Source: Phycisphaerales bacterium
GTDB lineage: Bacteria > Planctomycetota > Phycisphaerae > Phycisphaerales > UBA1924
Assembly (NCBI GenBank): GCA_035627955.1
Contig: DASPKU010000001.1
Span: forward strand, 434,001 to 498,000
Reading direction: 5' to 3'
Length of the DNA: 64,000 nt
Numbering within the stretch: position 1 is the first letter of the stretch; the number at the start of each line of letters is the position of its first letter. The notes under the pieces were generated by a model. It was not told the DNA's origin. It saw only the letters and a program-made list of their open reading frames with translations, and made no database searches. The translations under genes were made by a program, and so were the position numbers. Shown piece after piece: positions 1 to 8,977 of this stretch.

Positions 1-971
1 GTCGCCTCGTTCACCCACGCCTCCCGCGCCGCCTCCATGTCCGCGCGTAGCAGGAGCGCCGCCTTCCCTTCCGGGAGCGGGCAGACGCACTCGCCGCGGG
101 GCTTCCCCTCCAGCCACGGCCGGAGAGTGTTCGCGAGGTCCGCACGGATCGGCTGTTCGTCCCGCCGCTTGCGCTTCGAGTACGCCGCCTCCACCGTGAT
201 CGTCGGGATATCCGCGTCCAGGGCAAAGCTCTCTGGCGTGAGGCTGGCGACCTCGCCGGCCCGGAACCCAGTCCCGGCCGCGATTCGGTACGCCCAGGCG
301 CGGTCGGGATAGCTCATCTTGGTTGATACGTGACGGAGCTCGCCGTCGCCACCCCGCGTGGGCTTCTGGACGACGACCGTGGGCGCCCGCTCCGCCGCAT
401 CGATGATCCGGGCAAGTTCGTCCAGGGAGAGGTCCCGCCGCACGCGACGCCGGTCGGCCTCAAGGTTCCGGGTCCCCACCATCGCCATGGGATTCGCCGC
501 CAGACGGTTGGTGCGGGCGCACCATCGACCGAAGGCCCGCCACGCCGTCACCGCCGCGTTGAAGGTTCGGGCGCCCGTTCCCCGCTTCTCAGCCTGCTCT
601 GAGAGGTAGGCCACAAGCGTGTGGGCATCGATGCTGGCGAGAGTGGTCCACCCCAGCGCATCGGCCAGCTTCCGCAAATACCGCGTCGTACCTTCGATGT
701 GCCGGGCATCCCGCTCCAGAGACTCGAGATGCGCGGCGTAGTCGTCGAAGTGCTCGGTCAGGGGCCTCGTGCGCTCAGCGGCCAGCCGCTCCGCGACCGG
801 GTCCACCAGCCCCCGCGAACGCTCGAGCTCCCGGTCCGACCACTCAGCCGCGATGCGCTCGGCCAGCCGCTTGTCGGTGGTGCCGCTGGCCCTTTCGCGG
901 CGCCGACCCTCGTGGTCGAAGTACGAGATCGTCCACCGCTTCTCGCCCTTACGCTTGAACACGCTCGCCAT
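1..971 (-). CDS. Tyrosine recombinase/integrase, C-terminus cut by window edge
   Basis: Reading the reverse strand from an ATG at 971 gives an uninterrupted frame (MASVFKRKGEKRWTISYFD...) running off the left edge, about 323 residues. The N-terminal part has the basic start and SAM-like core-binding region of phage-type integrases. The first catalytic arginine lies in TGFRAGEVASL, followed by a basic beta-hairpin (YSKRKRRDE) that should carry the active-site lysine. The HxxR, second H and tyrosine lie outside the window. The XRE regulator gene ends three bases upstream, so the two are probably cotranscribed. Such enzymes insert and excise integrative elements, which fits the primase and excisionase-like genes next door. 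Family assignment is firm; completeness is unknown. Confidence 0.88.
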   Translation of the reverse strand, partial: MASVFKRKGEKRWTISYFDHEGRRRERASGTTDKRLAERIAAEWSDRELERSRGLVDPVAERLAAERTRPLTEHFDDYAAHLESLERDARHIEGTTRYLRKLADALGWTTLASIDAHTLVAYLSEQAEKRGTGARTFNAAVTAWRAFGRWCARTNRLAANPMAMVGTRNLEADRRRVRRDLSLDELARIIDAAERAPTVVVQKPTRGGDGELRHVSTKMSYPDRAWAYRIAAGTGFRAGEVASLTPESFALDADIPTITVEAAYSKRKRRDEQPIRADLANTLRPWLEGKPRGECVCPLPEGKAALLLRADMEAAREAWVNEA

Positions 972-974
972 GGC

Positions 975-1190
975 TCACCGCCCCTTGCGGGCCTCGCCCG
1001 CCTTCTTCTTCGCCGACAGTTCCAGTCCCAGGTAGGCGCACAGCTTGTCCATGTTCTCCGACCTCAGCCCCTGCCCGTTCGCCACGAACCGTGATAGGAC
1101 CGACGCCGGCACGCCTGTCGCCTTGCTGATCTGGTAACGGGTCTCCCCGTACTCTTCGACTGCTCGTCTCAGCTGCTCAGTAACCGTCAT
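975..1190 (-). CDS. Small XRE-family helix-turn-helix regulator
   Basis: A 71-residue protein from the ATG at 1190; an in-frame TTG at 1226 would add twelve residues but begins with an unlikely sequence. The segment RYQISKATGVPASVLSRFV is a classic Cro/C1-type helix-turn-helix: Q-I-S-K-A-T-G on the first helix, then the turn and the recognition helix S-V-L-S-R-F. A basic tail follows (AKKKAGEARKGR). It lies three bases upstream of the integrase gene on the same strand and probably controls it. Nothing else is recognisable. DNA binding is a safe inference; its operator is not identified, though palindromic TGATCACC copies lie about 100 bp upstream. Confidence 0.75.
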   Translation of the reverse strand: MTVTEQLRRAVEEYGETRYQISKATGVPASVLSRFVANGQGLRSENMDKLCAYLGLELSAKKKAGEARKGR

Positions 1191-1286
1191 CGCTCGAATG
1201 ATACAGCAGGCGTTCCTGTAGTGCAACTATTACGGAGCTCTGATCGAGACTTCGGCAGCACTCCCGAGATGCTCACCCGGTGCCCA

Positions 1287-1367
1287 GTGATCACCTTCGG
1301 TGCATTTCAGCCAGATTCCTCGGCATCGCGTCCAAGGTGATCACCCTTTGGAGGACGATCACCTTCG
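1287..1367. repeat. Three TGATCACC/GATCACCTT boxes
   Basis: Three copies of a GATCACC box occur in 81 bp: GTGATCACCTT at 1287-1297, palindromic AAGGTGATCACC at 1334-1345, and CGATCACCTTCG at 1356-1367. They straddle the 3' end of the primase/helicase gene and the gap before the XRE gene, so they could be regulator or replication-protein sites. Two related TGATCACCTTGG copies lie at 48.7 kb. Confidence 0.5.
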
Positions 1368-3082
1368 ATGATGTCCTTGGGGGACTTCGTAGAGTCCGGT
1401 GGCAAGATCCACTGCCACGCTCCCCCAAATCCCGACTTCTCAGACTTCACCCCGATCCTGCTCTTCGCGCGCCTCACGGTGATGATCGTGAATCCGGCCT
1501 CGCGCGCCTCGTGTTCCAACTCCTTGACCAACCTCGGTCCATCTCGGAGGACTTCCCGTAGCCAATCCGCCGCATCGTCGCGCTCGGTCCGCCCGTCGTC
1601 GTTGTCATCGCCCTGCTCCGTCGCCAGGGCCTCGTCCGCGCTCATCCTTACGGGGTCCGGCTCCCAATCTACCAGCGCCGTCGTCCCGTCACCCACTGGG
1701 GTGAGCCGATAGGCCAGCCCGCCAGCATCAGGGCCGATGTTGTTCTTGATGGCGAGCAACAGCCTCCGCTCCGGGTCGTTCCGGTCTTTGCTCACCGACC
1801 AGGCGGCCCGCGCTGCGGCGGTGAAAGCCAGCGAGCCCATGGCCCGGTAGATGGCTGGACCCGCCCCGGACTTGTTGAGGTGGGTCACTGCCACCATTGC
1901 CACACCGTACTGCTCGGCGATAGCGCTCAGCGGCGCCAGCAGCCCGCGGACCTCAGCGTTGTTATGCGAGTTTGCCTCGCCCAGGTACGCGGTCACTGGG
2001 TCAATGATGACCAGCCGGCAGTTCCCCACCCGCTTGATCGCCTCTTCAAGCGCGGGCAGGTCACGCGCAAGGTTGAACGTGCGCGCAGACGCGCGGCCAT
2101 TGCCGCGGACTTGGTGTACTGCCGGAAGCGCGATGATCCGGTTCAGGTCGGCTCCTGCGGCGAGCAGCCGCGGCACGACGGTGTCGGCCATCCCATCCTC
2201 CGCGCTCAGGAGGACTACCCCGCCAGGTTCCCGCAGCTCGCCAGTCCGGTCGGGCCAAGCCCTGCCGGTGGTCACCCGCGCCGCCATGTCAAGAGTCAGA
2301 AACGACTTGCCCAAGCCAGGGTCACCCGCGATCAGCGTCAGCTTCCCGAGCGCGAAACGCCCGAACCACAGCCAGGCCACGACCTCTGGCTTCACGTCGG
2401 AGAGCCTCACCAGGATCGGTGCCCCGTCCACCAGCGTGGTCGGGGGCGTGTATATCTCAGCTCGGGCGGACAGATCGGTGAACGCCCGCAAGGCCGCGCC
2501 TCCCAGCACCGCGGCCCGCGCGTCCTTGGCGCCATCGGGCGGGGGGATGATCCGCACCGACGGGCAGGTGCGCACCAGTGCCGCCGCGATCTTCTGCGCC
2601 CCCCGTTCCCCGGCTTCATCGGCGTCTGCGATGATGACGACGTGCCGGTCCTCGAGCAGCTCCGCGAGCCACTCGCCGCACTGGCCCGCCATCGGCACCC
2701 CCACGGCGTCAACATACAGCCCCAGCATGGCGCCGGTGTCGCTGGCGCCCTCGCACACCCACACGGGACGGTCCTGACTCGTACCCGCGTAAGGGTCCAA
2801 CGGCCACGGCAGGATCAGCCCACGCTTCCCGCCCTCGCTGCACAGCTTCCGCTTCGATTCGCCTGGGTCTCGGAATGTTGTGCCCACAACCTCGCCCTGG
2901 GCGTTCCGCTCCAGGATCGCCCAGCGACCGCCCTGCGCAGTCGCCAACTTACACCAGGCCCAATCAGGGACGCCCGGAGGAGGCGCGAGGGTCGGGCCAG
3001 TGTTGGGGGTGCCGCTGAGCCTCAGCGCGCCAGCGGTGCCGGGGTCAGGGAGCGGGCCACTGTTTGGGCGCGGTGTGTCCAT
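1307..3082 (-). CDS. TOPRIM-AAA primase/helicase (RepA-like) of a mobile element
   Basis: A 591-residue protein. Residues about 106-165 form a TOPRIM nucleotidyl-transfer fold with the glutamate in VWVCEGASDTGA and the DxD in VVIIADADEAGE. Residues about 235-450 form a RecA-like ATPase of the RepA/AAA_25 type, with Walker A GDPGLGKS (253-260) and Walker B LVIIDP (D361), followed by a THLNKS sensor-like strand. The C-terminus is probably a winged helix. This TOPRIM plus hexameric-helicase layout is typical of primase-helicases on plasmids, phages and integrative elements, acting in element replication. The ATG at 3082 is the first in frame. Its neighbours are excisionase-like genes upstream and the integrase pair downstream, all on one strand. 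Confidence 0.85.
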   Translation of the reverse strand: MDTPRPNSGPLPDPGTAGALRLSGTPNTGPTLAPPPGVPDWAWCKLATAQGGRWAILERNAQGEVVGTTFRDPGESKRKLCSEGGKRGLILPWPLDPYAGTSQDRPVWVCEGASDTGAMLGLYVDAVGVPMAGQCGEWLAELLEDRHVVIIADADEAGERGAQKIAAALVRTCPSVRIIPPPDGAKDARAAVLGGAALRAFTDLSARAEIYTPPTTLVDGAPILVRLSDVKPEVVAWLWFGRFALGKLTLIAGDPGLGKSFLTLDMAARVTTGRAWPDRTGELREPGGVVLLSAEDGMADTVVPRLLAAGADLNRIIALPAVHQVRGNGRASARTFNLARDLPALEEAIKRVGNCRLVIIDPVTAYLGEANSHNNAEVRGLLAPLSAIAEQYGVAMVAVTHLNKSGAGPAIYRAMGSLAFTAAARAAWSVSKDRNDPERRLLLAIKNNIGPDAGGLAYRLTPVGDGTTALVDWEPDPVRMSADEALATEQGDDNDDGRTERDDAADWLREVLRDGPRLVKELEHEAREAGFTIITVRRAKSRIGVKSEKSGFGGAWQWILPPDSTKSPKDIIEGDRPPKGDHLGRDAEESG

Positions 3083-3161
3083 AACCCGCGCGGAGAGGTT
3101 CCCCCCGCCCCGCAGGCGATCAGTCCTGAGCTCCCATGGCTTCAGCCCCCCCCGGGCTTGA

Positions 3162-3431
3162 TCAGCTTTTTGGCCCGTCTGCCGCCAGGGCCGCCTCCCT
3201 CATTGCGTGCCGGATTTGCTCCCCCGCCCTCGAGTCCGTCGGGCACCCCAAGGCCACCCACGCTGCCAGCTCCTCGGGCGAGTAGCGGACGGACTTGCCG
3301 ATCTTCCGGGACGGAATCGCCCCGCAGTTGGTGAGCATCCAGAGCCGCCGCTCGCCCATGCACAGCATTACGCGGGCGGCCTTGGCGTCGATCAGCAGCG
3401 GCGCGGTGCTGGTGGTGGTATCACTCGCCAC
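3162..3431 (-). CDS. Excisionase/AlpA-like helix-turn-helix protein
   Basis: An 89-residue protein starting at GTG 3431, chosen because AAGGAGGT lies six bases upstream. The N-terminal half (DAKAARVMLCMGERRLWMLT, then the wing NCGAIPSRKIGKSVRYSPEELAAWV) matches the MerR-like winged helix of excisionases and AlpA-type regulators: a helix pair, then a G-x-IP-x-x-K-G-K-x-x-R-Y strand and a final helix. Such proteins bend DNA for excision or activate element genes. It overlaps the preceding small gene by 11 bases, so the two are translationally coupled. The DNA-binding role is likely; the excisionase role is inferred from family and position. Confidence 0.75.
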   Translation of the reverse strand: MASDTTTSTAPLLIDAKAARVMLCMGERRLWMLTNCGAIPSRKIGKSVRYSPEELAAWVALGCPTDSRAGEQIRHAMREAALAADGPKS

Positions 3432-3618
3432 GGGCCACCTCCTTGGTGCAGGTGCCTTGGAGCTGCTCGACCACCTTGGCGAGCGGGAACATCCGCTGGC
3501 GGCCCGCCATGATGCTGGGCAGGCGCCCGGCTTCCGCCTCGCGCCGCAGCCACGCGGCCGGCAGGCCCGTCTTGCGGGCGAGCTCCATCAGGGTGACGAA
3601 CTTCTCCGGCGTTTCCAT
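3421..3618 (-). CDS. Small MerR/excisionase-like DNA-binding protein
   Basis: A 65-residue protein from an ATG at 3618. FVTLMELARKTGLPAAWLRR is a helix-turn-helix, followed by EAGRLPSIMAGRQRMFPLAKV, the G-x-LP-x-x-x-G-x-x-R wing seen in excisionase-type winged helices. It is the first of two overlapping small DNA-binding genes (11-base overlap with the next), which suggests a paired control or excision module of the element. No other domain fits in this length. The target site is unknown. Confidence 0.68.
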   Translation of the reverse strand: METPEKFVTLMELARKTGLPAAWLRREAEAGRLPSIMAGRQRMFPLAKVVEQLQGTCTKEVARGE

Positions 3619-3718
3619 ACGGCCATCTTCGGCATCATGAATCGCCCGGAAAGGCCCTCACCGTGAGTTGTTCGCCAGCGTGCGCGTCCGTGCGCAATGA
3701 TGCGCTGCTTGGCGTACG

Positions 3719-4732
3719 TCAGCGTGGCAGGTGCACAGTGTGCTCGGGGTATAGGTCAATCACCTGTGCGCGCCGATAGTGAAGCAGCTTCCCGATCTTT
3801 TTGGACTCCAGAGCCCCTCTTCGAGCGGCCGCGCGGAGCCGCCCGGCTGAGAGCCCGCACTCGTTCATGAGGGTTGACGAGGACACCCACATGCTCGGCT
3901 TGCCCTTGGGCTCGAGGATCACAGGAGCGGACGCGGTTGCCGGAGGCTCCACAGCGCGTTTTGCCCTGACCTTCGCCCTGAACATCGAGGTCACACTCTG
4001 CACCCATTGCGTGATGTCTTTTCCTCCAAGCCGCGTCTCCGCATTCATCTTCTTAATGTGCACAAACCAGCGGGGCTGCTTCGAGAAGGTCGAGCCCTCC
4101 GGGAGCGCAAGCAGCGAGGCGGGAACAGTGGTGAACTGGGGTCGCTTGTGGTCATGAACCCAGCAGAGGTCCATGAGGCTGAGAACGAATCGGTCCGCCA
4201 TGGGCACGGCGTGCGCTTCGTCAGGGTCCTCCTTTGAGGGGTTGATCGGCTTGGGTGGAAGGCAGAGAGACACCGCTAAGAAGGCCGACGCGAACTCCCC
4301 GTCCAGTTGCTTGGTGCCGCCCTGGAGTTGGAACTCGGCCTCCTCACGCAACCAGGTCGTCAGCATCCGCAGCGCCGCCTTCGCGGCTTTCGTGCCCAAT
4401 TTCTCAGGATCGTCGGTGTTCAGGCTCGCCTCGCACGCACGCGAGACCTTGACCGGGATGTTCCAGTGACTCGCAAACTCGGTCGGCTTCGGGTCCTCAG
4501 ACGAGACCGGCACCTCGTAGACACCGAGCCGCCCCGGAAGCATCCGTCCTTCCCGGCAGGCGAGCACCAGCCGCTCCCAGGCGTGCTTCGTCCAGGCGGC
4601 CTCGGCTGCCCGGTAGGCCATCGTGATGCGGTGATAATCCCGCCCACACTCATCGAGGATCTGTGCTCCCGCCGGAGTTTGGGTCAGGTCGAAGAAGTCG
4701 GCCAGAAGCTGGTCGAGGTCACGCTGCGCCAT
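3719..4732 (-). CDS. Hypothetical protein with C-terminal winged-helix motif
   Basis: 337 residues from the ATG at 4732, which has AAGGAG six bases upstream; the longer in-frame extension to 4834 lacks such a site. I do not recognise the family. The N-terminal 270 residues are mainly helical with several W and H residues and no catalytic motif that I can name. The last 60 residues (STLMNECGLSAGRLRAAARR, then GALESKKIGKLLHYRRAQVI) look like the excisionase-type winged helix of its two downstream neighbours. It is divergent from the restriction-modification gene, with 180 bp between the starts, so it could regulate that gene. This is inference from layout only. Confidence 0.62.
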   Translation of the reverse strand: MAQRDLDQLLADFFDLTQTPAGAQILDECGRDYHRITMAYRAAEAAWTKHAWERLVLACREGRMLPGRLGVYEVPVSSEDPKPTEFASHWNIPVKVSRACEASLNTDDPEKLGTKAAKAALRMLTTWLREEAEFQLQGGTKQLDGEFASAFLAVSLCLPPKPINPSKEDPDEAHAVPMADRFVLSLMDLCWVHDHKRPQFTTVPASLLALPEGSTFSKQPRWFVHIKKMNAETRLGGKDITQWVQSVTSMFRAKVRAKRAVEPPATASAPVILEPKGKPSMWVSSSTLMNECGLSAGRLRAAARRGALESKKIGKLLHYRRAQVIDLYPEHTVHLPR

Positions 4733-4912
4733 TGTGCGCTCCTTGAACAAGGGGTCAGATCCGGCCACCACTCCGGGGGCGGTCTCAGCTATGCTGCTTC
4801 CACTCCGGGGGTTGCCGCAAGCGTCGGGCCCCAACCGACAGCTTCAGCACCGGGCCCGCCAGCCACGATTCCGACGGGGGATGTGTTGCCTTCAGGTCTG
4901 CACACAGGACAA

Positions 4913-7900
4913 ATGACCCCCGCCGCCTTCGTTGCCAAGTGGTCCCGCGTAAACCTCCCCGAGCGGGCGGCCAGCCAGGAGCACTTCATCGACCTGTGCA
5001 GGCTGCTAGGGCAGCCCACGCCGGCCGAGCACGACGCCACGGGGGCCGAGTACGCGTTCGAGAAGGGGGTGGAGGTCGCCGGGGGGGCGAGCAAGGGGGC
5101 CAAGGGCGACCGCGGCTTCGCCGACGTGTGGTGGAAGGGCAAGTTCGGCTGGGAGTACAAGCGCAAGGACAAGTACAAGACCCTAGATGACGCTTACCGA
5201 CAGCTTCTCCAGTACCGCGAGGCCCTCGAAAGCCCGCCGCTGCTGATCGTTAGCGACATCGCCCGCACCGAGATCCACACCAACTTCACCGCCACCAGGA
5301 AGGAGGTCCACACCGTTGCCCTGGCGGACATGGACAAGCCCGAGGCCCTCGCCCTCCTCCGCCGTGCCTTCACCGACCCCGAGAGTTTCCGCCCCAAGGT
5401 CACGGCCCAGAAGGTCACCGAGGAGGTCGCCAAGCACCTGGGCACGCTCGCCCAGGCCCTCCGCGACCGCGGCCACGACCCGCACACCACCGCGCACTTC
5501 CTGATGAAGTGCATGTTCTGCCTCTTCGCCGAGGACGTGCGGCTGCTCCCCAAGGACCTGTTCAAGACCCTGCTCCAGAAGTGCCACCACCACCCCAAGC
5601 AGCTCACGCCACGCCTGACCGAACTGTTCGCCAAGATGCGGACGGGCGGGGCCTTCGGCACCGAGGACATCGCCTGGTTCAACGGCGGGCTGTTCGACGA
5701 GGAACCCGCCCTCGAGCTCACCGAGACCGAGATCGGGCTGCTCCTCGTGGCCGCGGGGCAGGAATGGGGCAGCGTCGAGCCCGCCATCTTCGGCACGCTG
5801 TTCGAGCGCTCACTCGACCCCGCCAAGCGCTCCCAGATCGGCGCCCACTACACCAGCCGCGAGGACATCCTCCTCGTGGTCGAGCCGGTCATCATGGAGC
5901 CGCTGCGACGGGAGTGGGACGCCGTCCGCACCGAGTGCGAGGAACTGGCCGCACAGCGGGCCGAGGCCGCCCGCCGCGAGTACAGGAAGGCCCAGAAGAA
6001 GGGCGATGTGAAGGCGTCCACCCTCACCAGCCGCATTGAGAAAAAGCTCCGGGCGTTTGTGGACCGGCTTTCAGGCGTCCGCGTGCTCGACCCCGCGTGC
6101 GGCTCGGGCAACTTCCTGTACGTCGCCATCCAGCGGCTGCTGGACCTGGACAAGGAGGTCATCACCTTCGCGTCCCGGCCCGACATCGCTGTGCCCCTCT
6201 TCCCGGGCGTCCGCCCCACGCAGCTCTACGGCATCGAGATCAACCCCTACGCCGCGGAGCTCGCGCAGGTCGTCATCTGGATCGGCTACCTCCAGTGGAT
6301 GCGCGACAACGGGTTCAAGGCGCCCAGCGACCCCGTGCTCGCCTCGCTCAAGACCATTGAGAACCGCGACGCCATCCTCAAGGTCGGCAAGAACGGCGAG
6401 CCCCTGCCCCACCCCGCGGAGTGGCCCGAGGCCGACTTCATCATCGGCAACCCGCCGTTCCTGGGCTCCAAGGTGTTCCGCGCCAAAGGGTTGGAAGAGC
6501 CGTACATCCAGGCGATGTTCGCCGCTCACGATCTGCCGAAGACTAGCGACCTCTGCTGCTATTGGTTTGAGCTTGCGAGGCGGGCCATCGTCGGCCACTC
6601 CACAACACGGGTTGGTCTACTCGCGACTCAGGGCATTCGGGGAACCAACAACCGCACTGTGCTAGAGCGGCTCACGGGTCCAGCGGCGATGTTTGACGTG
6701 TGGTCTGACCGACCCTGGGTCCTTGATGGTGCATCAGTGAGGGTGTCGATCATCTCGTTCGGCAGCCACGATGGGCCCAAGCGTGTAGACGGCACCATCG
6801 TTGAATCGATCAACCCGGACCTCTCAACGGGAACCTCCGCCCATTCCGCAGCCGCACTAAAGGAATGCGAAAAGGTCTCGTACATGGGGACCACCAAGGG
6901 GGGAGCGTTCGACATCGAATGGCAGCAGGCCCGTCAACTACTTGGCATTCCGAACGCATCGGGCATGGCCAACGTTGACGTGCTCCGCCCGTGGGCGAAT
7001 GGCGACCACATCACACAGCGAGAGGACCCGAAGTGGATTATCGACTTTGGGCCCAGCGCGTCGCTGGCCGAGGTTGCCAAGTACGAGGCTCCCCTCAAGG
7101 TGATCGAGACGCTTGTCGCTGCCAATCGCAAAGAGGTCCGAGACCAAGGCCCTGCCTCGCGCTGGTGGCTACTGAACCGTCCTCGCCCGGACATGCGACG
7201 AGCACTTGCCCCACTTCACCGCATGCTGGCTACCCCCAGGGTGGCCAAGCACCGGCTATTCACTTGGATGGCGACTCAGGTACTGCCCGACAGCCGACTT
7301 TTCGTTTTCGCCCGGTCCGATGACTACTTCTTTGGCAACATGCACTCTGCGGTCCACGAGCTGTGGAGCCTACAGATGGTGGGCTGGCACGGTGTTGGCA
7401 ACGATCCGACCTACAACAACACAAAGTGCTTCGAGACCTTCCCCCTCCCCTGGCCGCCCGGTAAGGAGCCGGTGAACGACGCGTGCTACAAAGTCATCGC
7501 GGCCGCGGCGAAGGAGCTCGACGCGCAGCGGGAGCGGTGGCTGAACCCGCCTGAGTGGATCGCGCCCATCGCGGCCCGCATCGACGCGGCGGACCAGTTC
7601 CTCGACGTGCCCGAGGCGGCGCGGCCGCTGATCCGCCACTCCGCCATCATGGCCGCGGCCGCGCAGGACCCCAGGCTCAAGAAGCGGACGCTGACGAACC
7701 TGTACAACGAACGCCCGACATGGCTCCGCCTCGCCCACGAGCAGCTCGACCGCGCCGTCCTCGCGGCGTACGCCGCCGTGGACCCGCAGGGCGGCTGGCA
7801 GGAGGACTGGGCGGAGGTGTGGACCGAGACCGGCGCCGGCCAGCCGCTGCCCGATGGGCATGCGCTCGCGGCCAGGCGTGCGGAGGTGGAGGAGCGGGTG

Positions 7901-7939
7901 CTGGGGAACCTGCTGAGGTTGAATGGGGAGAGGGCGTAG
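4913..7939 (+). CDS. MmeI-like type IIL restriction-modification enzyme (nuclease-methyltransferase fusion)
   Basis: 1008 residues from ATG 4913. The N-terminus carries the PD-(D/E)xK nuclease signature as D71-x9-E81-Y-K83, the same spacing as known for MmeI. An SAM-dependent N6-adenine methyltransferase follows, with motif I DPACGSGNF around residue 393 and motif IV NPPF at 513-516; a target-recognition region and a helical C-terminus complete the protein. Length and order match type IIL enzymes, which use one recognition domain for both cutting and methylation and so need no separate subunits. The upstream frame to 4307 is unrelated to the family. Residues about 540-845 have clearly lower GC and different codon use than both flanks, as expected if the recognition module was exchanged. 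It is the first of three rightward genes in the element. Confidence 0.93.
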   Translation: MTPAAFVAKWSRVNLPERAASQEHFIDLCRLLGQPTPAEHDATGAEYAFEKGVEVAGGASKGAKGDRGFADVWWKGKFGWEYKRKDKYKTLDDAYRQLLQYREALESPPLLIVSDIARTEIHTNFTATRKEVHTVALADMDKPEALALLRRAFTDPESFRPKVTAQKVTEEVAKHLGTLAQALRDRGHDPHTTAHFLMKCMFCLFAEDVRLLPKDLFKTLLQKCHHHPKQLTPRLTELFAKMRTGGAFGTEDIAWFNGGLFDEEPALELTETEIGLLLVAAGQEWGSVEPAIFGTLFERSLDPAKRSQIGAHYTSREDILLVVEPVIMEPLRREWDAVRTECEELAAQRAEAARREYRKAQKKGDVKASTLTSRIEKKLRAFVDRLSGVRVLDPACGSGNFLYVAIQRLLDLDKEVITFASRPDIAVPLFPGVRPTQLYGIEINPYAAELAQVVIWIGYLQWMRDNGFKAPSDPVLASLKTIENRDAILKVGKNGEPLPHPAEWPEADFIIGNPPFLGSKVFRAKGLEEPYIQAMFAAHDLPKTSDLCCYWFELARRAIVGHSTTRVGLLATQGIRGTNNRTVLERLTGPAAMFDVWSDRPWVLDGASVRVSIISFGSHDGPKRVDGTIVESINPDLSTGTSAHSAAALKECEKVSYMGTTKGGAFDIEWQQARQLLGIPNASGMANVDVLRPWANGDHITQREDPKWIIDFGPSASLAEVAKYEAPLKVIETLVAANRKEVRDQGPASRWWLLNRPRPDMRRALAPLHRMLATPRVAKHRLFTWMATQVLPDSRLFVFARSDDYFFGNMHSAVHELWSLQMVGWHGVGNDPTYNNTKCFETFPLPWPPGKEPVNDACYKVIAAAAKELDAQRERWLNPPEWIAPIAARIDAADQFLDVPEAARPLIRHSAIMAAAAQDPRLKKRTLTNLYNERPTWLRLAHEQLDRAVLAAYAAVDPQGGWQEDWAEVWTETGAGQPLPDGHALAARRAEVEERVLGNLLRLNGERA

Positions 7940-7993
7940 ACCCGCCCAGGGACTTGCTGTTAGCATTGCCCCCGGCTGCATGGGGGCCGAGCT

Positions 7994-8977
7994 TTGGCGA
8001 ACACCTCTCCGTTCCAATTCGACATGTATCGGCTCAACCTCGAAGACGAGGAGCCGTCCTTATACCAACCTGACCTAAAGGCACTGAGAAGTGACGCAGA
8101 CATCGAGCGGGTAATCGAGCTGGCCTGTACGGAAGGCTTCGATGAGCGGACCGCGACTGAGACCACTGAGTTGACGTGGGCGCTGCGGTCATTCACGCGA
8201 TCAACCGCAGACGATGGAGGTACCCTAGTCGTTGTGCAGTTGATCCGCGCTTTGAGGTCAAAGGTTGCGCCAACTCTCACCGACGGTGGTGTCGTTGAAG
8301 ACCGAACGGAGTTCCACCCGGCTCCGGCGGAGTATGTGCACCTGATCTTCCGTATGAGCAGACATGCGGTGGCGGTTGAGTACAGGTCAGCGCTTCTCGG
8401 AACCGAGGCGTGGCGAGGGTCGCTGCAACGCATACTTGGGAAGTCTGCGGCCGAACTCGGCTTCGGCACGAGGATCGAACTAGAAGCGATCCCCGAGAAG
8501 AACGAGATCATGGAGGCATTCGCCTCGTTCGACAAGCTGACGCGGATGAAGGTCGTGCTGCGACTCCCGAATCCTGAGATCTCGCGCAGCGCTCAAGACA
8601 TCTACAAGCGGATGCAGGATGGAGGAGTCCGCGAATGGGTGCAGAAAATGTACAACCCTCGCGGACTCTCACAGGCCTCTGGACAACTGCCTCATGCCTC
8701 TGCTGAGCTGGCACAAGCTGGTTACAAGAAGGGCGGTGTTGAGTTCCAAGGTGTGAAGAACGGGGAGCGTAAAGCTGTCAAGACGGGACGAAAGGCTGCG
8801 CGAGGTTCAATCGATACCGCTCGCGATGTGGCTCGCGGAATGCTTGCGAACGCGCGGACGAAGGAGACAAAGACTTGCCTGGAACAGCTGATTCGTGAAA
8901 TGGACGCTGTCAGTCCGCCGCCAAATGGCTCAACCAAGAAGATGAAGATCGGGAACACAAAGAAGGGGCGCAAGTGA
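7994..8977 (+). CDS. Unknown soluble protein, first gene of an overlapping pair with a membrane protein
   Basis: 327 residues from TTG 7994; the only nearby ATG in frame (8024) has no ribosome site, so the start is uncertain. The first 200 residues look like an alpha/beta protein (FQFDMYRLNLEDEE, then VRLPNP strands), weakly reminiscent of phage-associated DUF4747-type proteins, but I cannot assign it. The C-terminal 100 residues are very basic and low in complexity (KKGGVEFQGVKNGERKAVKT), suggesting nucleic-acid or membrane contact. GC content is lower than in the chromosomal genes nearby. Its stop overlaps the GTG of the following membrane gene by four bases, so the two are coupled. It lies 54 bases after the restriction-modification gene, a usual place for defence or cargo genes. 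Confidence 0.7.
   Translation: MANTSPFQFDMYRLNLEDEEPSLYQPDLKALRSDADIERVIELACTEGFDERTATETTELTWALRSFTRSTADDGGTLVVVQLIRALRSKVAPTLTDGGVVEDRTEFHPAPAEYVHLIFRMSRHAVAVEYRSALLGTEAWRGSLQRILGKSAAELGFGTRIELEAIPEKNEIMEAFASFDKLTRMKVVLRLPNPEISRSAQDIYKRMQDGGVREWVQKMYNPRGLSQASGQLPHASAELAQAGYKKGGVEFQGVKNGERKAVKTGRKAARGSIDTARDVARGMLANARTKETKTCLEQLIREMDAVSPPPNGSTKKMKIGNTKKGRK

Noticed and set aside
1880-3334. 484-residue forward ORF
   Set aside because: Antisense to the primase/helicase; no domain and shadow-like composition.
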